Source: Brevibacillus reuszeri (GTDB lineage Bacteria > Bacillota > Bacilli > Brevibacillales > Brevibacillaceae). Taken from it: a stretch of 64,000 nucleotides of DNA. The position numbers were made by a program, and so were the translations under genes. Shown here piece after piece: positions 61,515 through 64,000 of this stretch. The notes beneath the pieces were generated by a model. That model made no database searches and was not told the origin of the DNA. It saw nothing but the letters and a program-made list of their open reading frames with translations. Location of the stretch: assembly GCF_002897295.1 (NCBI RefSeq), contig NZ_BEXF01000016.1, positions 81,467-145,466 of the forward strand. Reading direction: 5' to 3'. The stretch's first letter is position 1; each line of letters begins with the position of its first letter.

Positions 61515-61631
61515 TAACGTAATTATGATACGTTGATAATGAGAACGGGATATGAGACGGAGGTAGGCGCGATATGTTACGGTGGCATAACATTTGCCCG
61601 GATCGTATCGCAAATAACCGTTTGTGACACG
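61497..61631. repeat. Candidate res site of the serine recombinase
   Basis: Subsite I 61497-61532 has arms CGTATCACAA and TTATGATACG; subsite II 61604-61631 (28 bp) has arms CGTATCGCAAA and TTTGTGACACG. All four arms share CGTRTCRCAAA. Subsite I overlaps the -35 of the recombinase promoter, the usual arrangement in Tn3-type resolution systems. Confidence 0.65.
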
Positions 61632-61639
61632 GATAGTTT

Positions 61640-61980
61640 CGAAAATTTCCGGAGAGGTCACGCGCCGGAAGGTTGCAGCGGATGTAACGGAGGGTTGATG
61701 TTTTCGGAGGGCATGCGTGCTGAACGCTCTCGCGGATAAACTGACCCCGTGAGATTGGCGCAGCTCGTCCGGTGCTTGCCGTCAGCGATCGCTTTACTAA
61801 GTTGTGACTGTGACGGAGGAACCCGCGCCACGCCTACGTTTGACCCCCGAAAAGTTCGCGAAACATGTAGTTTTGTAAACTTAATCCTATCGATAGTTAA
61901 CCGTTAAATACGCGTCACGACACCGTTTTGCGGACATTGGCAGGCATAGGACGTGCTTTACCCGATTCGTACCGATAACG
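61640..61980. other. Intergenic stretch between res and integrase terminator
   Basis: No supported gene. A short plus frame (61533-61739) has no ribosome site. ATCGATAGTTAACCG (61888-61902) and nearby AT-rich pieces may be integrase arm-type sites. Confidence 0.4.
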
Positions 61981-62016
61981 AAAAAAAAAACGCCAGTCCG
62001 AAGACTAGCGTCGTTT
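61981..62016 (-). terminator. Terminator of the integrase gene
   Basis: CGCTAGTC and GACTGGCG pair with a TTCG loop, followed by ten T on the minus strand. The integrase stop TAG is in the stem. Confidence 0.88.
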
Positions 62017-63048
62017 ACCCGCCCGCAAGCGCATGATTGGTGAAAATTGCGCGTGTTGTACCCTAACGTTCTCATCGTCCATTTGAACGTACTTACGCGT
62101 GGTGGAAATATCCGCATGACCTACGATCCTCTGCAACGTGAATAGGTCACCTCCGTTAAGAAGATACATTTTACAAAAATAGTGACGGAATGTGTGCGGA
62201 GAAACCCGTACTTCCTCAGCAATACCCGCCTCTATGCCATATCGTGAAAAGCGTTTCCTGACGGTATCACTCGTTAATGGATCGCCATAAGCCGAGAGAA
62301 AGACATATTCACGGTCGCCGAAGAAAGATTTGTTCTCCGACATCAGCTCGAATAGTAATCGCAAGACCTCATTTGATACGGGTACTATTCGAGGTTTACG
62401 GTTTTTGTTCATCGCTGCAGACAGATGTATGCATCGTGATCTAACGTCAATATGCTCTGTCTTCATTCCGAGAGCCTCTTGTATACGAAGGCCTGAATCT
62501 GCTAGTAGAAGCATAAGAGTACGATCGCGAAAACCTGCAAAGGTTCGAGTATCTGGCGTATTTATCAACTTATGAAGCTGCTCGTCAGTAAACGCCTCGA
62601 TCTCATCCTCGTCCTCTTTTGGTGGCTTCAAGTTAGTTACAGGGTTTATGTCTAACATCCTCTCTCCCGACCAAAAGTTAAACATTGTCCGAAGAGTACG
62701 CAACCTGATCGCAACCGTCGTCGGCGATAGGGCTTGTCCCTCGATTTCACGTTTATGAACTCCGGCATACTTCGTCCTGCCGTTTGCCATGTATACGTAA
62801 TATTTCCACGCGATTGTGGACGTTATCTCGTTGAGTTTGATGCCAGGGTAATTCTCGTTAATCCATTCGCGGAAATAACGCCAATGAGCTTTGTAATCAG
62901 CGAGTGTACGCTCGCGCATTCCTCTCGCTTTCTTTACGTTATAGAACAATTCAAATGCGTCATCTAATTCATATGATACATTGGAACTTACCGTCACAGC
63001 CCTTTTACTCCGAACAAGTTGACGACCAATTCGCGGATCTTCCTTCAC
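62005..63048 (-). CDS. int: Tyrosine integrase
   Basis: 347 residues. An N-terminal SAM-like core-binding domain (ELDDAFELFYNVKKARGMRE) is followed by the catalytic domain with Arg in LADSGLRIQEALGM (about 193), Lys in the beta-hairpin region, SPHTFRHYFCKMYLLNGGDL (His and Arg of HxxR), a GHADISTT segment and the nucleophile Tyr in TTRKYVQM. GTG start at 63048 with GGAGG 9 bases upstream, located inside a hairpin. Adjacent to attR, so it integrates the element into tRNA-Arg. Confidence 0.93.
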   Translation of the reverse strand: MKEDPRIGRQLVRSKRAVTVSSNVSYELDDAFELFYNVKKARGMRERTLADYKAHWRYFREWINENYPGIKLNEITSTIAWKYYVYMANGRTKYAGVHKREIEGQALSPTTVAIRLRTLRTMFNFWSGERMLDINPVTNLKPPKEDEDEIEAFTDEQLHKLINTPDTRTFAGFRDRTLMLLLADSGLRIQEALGMKTEHIDVRSRCIHLSAAMNKNRKPRIVPVSNEVLRLLFELMSENKSFFGDREYVFLSAYGDPLTSDTVRKRFSRYGIEAGIAEEVRVSPHTFRHYFCKMYLLNGGDLFTLQRIVGHADISTTRKYVQMDDENVRVQHAQFSPIMRLRAGKRR

Positions 63049-63056
63049 GAAAAAAA

Positions 63057-63108
63057 ACCTCCTTCACACTCAAATGTTAAACTTGAGTCCGTAGGAGGTC
63101 CTTTTTTA
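63057..63108. terminator. Hairpin between tRNA operon and int that hides the int ribosome site
   Basis: ACCTCCT (63057-63063) with AGGAGGT (63093-63099) and ACTCAA (63068-63073) with TTGAGT (63083-63088). T/A runs lie on both sides, so it can act as terminator in either direction. On the minus strand the GGAGG at 63062-63058 is the integrase Shine-Dalgarno. Confidence 0.75.
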
Positions 63109-63253
63109 GCCGGATTACCGCGATGTCTGACGGCTACACCCGAATGGTTCCCGCGATCTCCACGTTCGCAGACCGTAGGACCGTTGACCTTTCGAGAGGC
63201 CTGCCGGAGCCCTTCACGTCTGACAAACGTTGATATAACGCGGTTTTAGGAGC

Positions 63254-63331
<78 letters not shown>

Positions 63332-63337
63332 ACAATT

Positions 63338-63411
63338 TGGAGGGAGTACCCGGATTTGAACCGGGGGTGAAGGTTTTGCAGACCCGTGCCTTACCACTTG
63401 GCTATACTCCC
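63338..63411 (-). tRNA. tRNA-Cys (anticodon GCA)
   Basis: Acceptor GGGAGTA/TACTCCC, anticodon loop CTGCAAA, discriminator T and encoded CCA. Confidence 0.94.
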
Positions 63412-63417
63412 ATTGCA

Positions 63418-63494
63418 TGGGGCGATCGATGGGACTTGAACCCACGAGTGCCGGAGCCACAATCCGGTGCGTTAACCCCTTCGCCACGACCGCC
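63418..63494 (-). tRNA. tRNA-His (anticodon GUG)
   Basis: Extra G at position -1 facing discriminator C, acceptor GCGGTCG/CGATCGC, anticodon loop TTGTGGC, encoded CCA. Confidence 0.94.
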
Positions 63495-63534
63495 ATAATG
63501 ATATTCTATGCTAGCCATTCGATACAGGTTCTTC

Positions 63535-63608
63535 TGGCAGGGGCAGTAGGAATCGAACCCACACCAAAGGTTTTGGAGACCTTCGTTCTACCTTTAAACT
63601 ATGCCCCT
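63535..63608 (-). tRNA. tRNA-Trp (anticodon CCA)
   Basis: Acceptor AGGGGCA/TGCCCCT, anticodon loop CTCCAAA, discriminator G, encoded CCA. Confidence 0.94.
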
Positions 63609-63609
63609 A

Positions 63610-63686
63610 TGGTAGCGGTGGAGGGAATCGAACCCCCGACCTTTCGGGTATGAACCGAACGCTCTAACCAGCTGAGCTACGCCGCC
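63610..63686 (-). tRNA. tRNA-Met, elongator type (anticodon CAU)
   Basis: Acceptor GGCGGCG/CACCGCT with one mismatch, anticodon loop TTCATAC, encoded ACCA end. Sequence is closer to elongator Met than to initiator (no unpaired 1-72) or lysidine-type Ile. Confidence 0.88.
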
Positions 63687-63746
63687 ATAAGAAAACCTCT
63701 ATCACTCAACAAAAAAAATTTTACTTTTTGATAGTAAAAATAAAAA

Positions 63747-63837
63747 TGGCGGAGAGTGAGGGATTCGAACCCTCGCTACGCTTGCGCATACTAACGGTTT
63801 AGCAAACCGTCCCCTTCGGCCTCTTGGGTAACTCTCC
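63747..63837 (-). tRNA. tRNA-Ser (anticodon GCU)
   Basis: Acceptor GGAGAGT/ACTCTCC, anticodon loop TTGCTAA, long variable arm, discriminator G and CCA. A 60-bp AT-rich spacer separates it from tRNA-Met. Confidence 0.94.
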
Positions 63838-63888
63838 GTGATAATATGATCCTTCAAAACTAGATATGCATGCTTGCTAAGAGTGTGT

Positions 63889-64000
63889 GGATAAGTCCTC
63901 GACCGATTAGTATTCGTCAGCTCCACGTGTTACCACGCTTCCACACCGAACCTATCAACCTCATCGTCTATGAGGGGTCTTACCAGCTTACGCTGTGGGA
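63889..64000 (-). rRNA. 23S rRNA, 3' end
   Basis: The minus strand reads GGTTGATAGGTTCGGTGTGG, later GGAGCTGACGAATACTAATC and GTCGAGGACTTATCC, the universally recognisable end of bacterial 23S rRNA. The mature end is near 63889. It continues beyond the window. Confidence 0.95.

Noticed and set aside
61533..61739. 68-codon plus frame with four Cys
   Set aside because: No ribosome site and it overlaps the res subsites.

Overview
The window looks like chromosomal DNA from a spore-forming Bacillota of the Paenibacillaceae, most likely Brevibacillus. This is inferred from gene content (a YhcN/YlaJ-type spore lipoprotein, a YjcZ-type microprotein, a yodQRST-like lysine-degradation cluster, a YcgRQ-type pair, MsmX) and from strong AGGAGG ribosome sites. 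It was not checked against any database. The right end enters an rRNA operon on the minus strand.

Positions 1-46,600 are ordinary backbone. In order: thiD (cut by the edge); a NarL-type two-component pair; a SET protein facing an acetyltransferase; a YcgR/YcgQ permease pair with a Zur-like box; a flavin oxidoreductase followed by a His-rich zinc exporter; acetyl-CoA synthetase; a phosphoesterase; a PucR/CdaR-type regulator; MsmX; a HAD phosphatase; a TRIC-like channel; a subtilase; a TetR-HlyD-permease efflux operon; a very large MalT/BTAD-type regulator; a NamZ-deacetylase fusion; an acyl-CoA ligase; a LysR/TauE pair; tRNA-Ser(UGA). Then comes a catabolic block at 33.6-41.9 kb: aminotransferase, CoA-transferase A and B, deacylase, aldehyde dehydrogenase, divergent PucR regulator and beta-lysine N-acetyltransferase. 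It ends with a phosphodiesterase, a radical SAM protein and a glycosyltransferase. Between tetR and the MalT-like gene lie two inverted copies of a roughly 225-bp imperfect palindrome whose stems covary.

Positions 46,633-63,299 are an integrated element. It sits in the 3' end of a tRNA-Arg(UCU) gene, and a 46-bp identical repeat marks both ends. It encodes a tyrosine integrase beside the intact tRNA, a serine recombinase with a plausible res site, a small repressor with operators, a lipoprotein, a replisome-organizer-like protein beside iteron-like repeats, a cold-shock-domain protein, a scaffold, an SU10-like capsid and a tape-measure-like protein. No portal, large terminase or lysis module is recognisable, so it is a degraded prophage or a satellite. 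It carries an AT-rich, oppositely oriented two-gene operon: a ThsB-like TIR protein and a small membrane protein. This is a candidate Thoeris-like anti-phage system.

The least explained part of the element is 57.2-58.6 kb. A 1-kb array of degenerate repeats of about 47 bp has, as the conserved part of each unit, what reads on the minus strand as a Shine-Dalgarno plus start codon opening a micro-ORF. Divergent from it, a good promoter precedes about 375 nt of highly foldable non-coding sequence on the plus strand.

Positions 63,258-64,000 are the tail of an rrn operon on the minus strand: 23S 3' end, then tRNA-Ser(GCU), Met, Trp, His, Cys, Arg, with no 5S between. The operon's original terminator has been moved 16.6 kb away, to 46,573-46,613, by the insertion.
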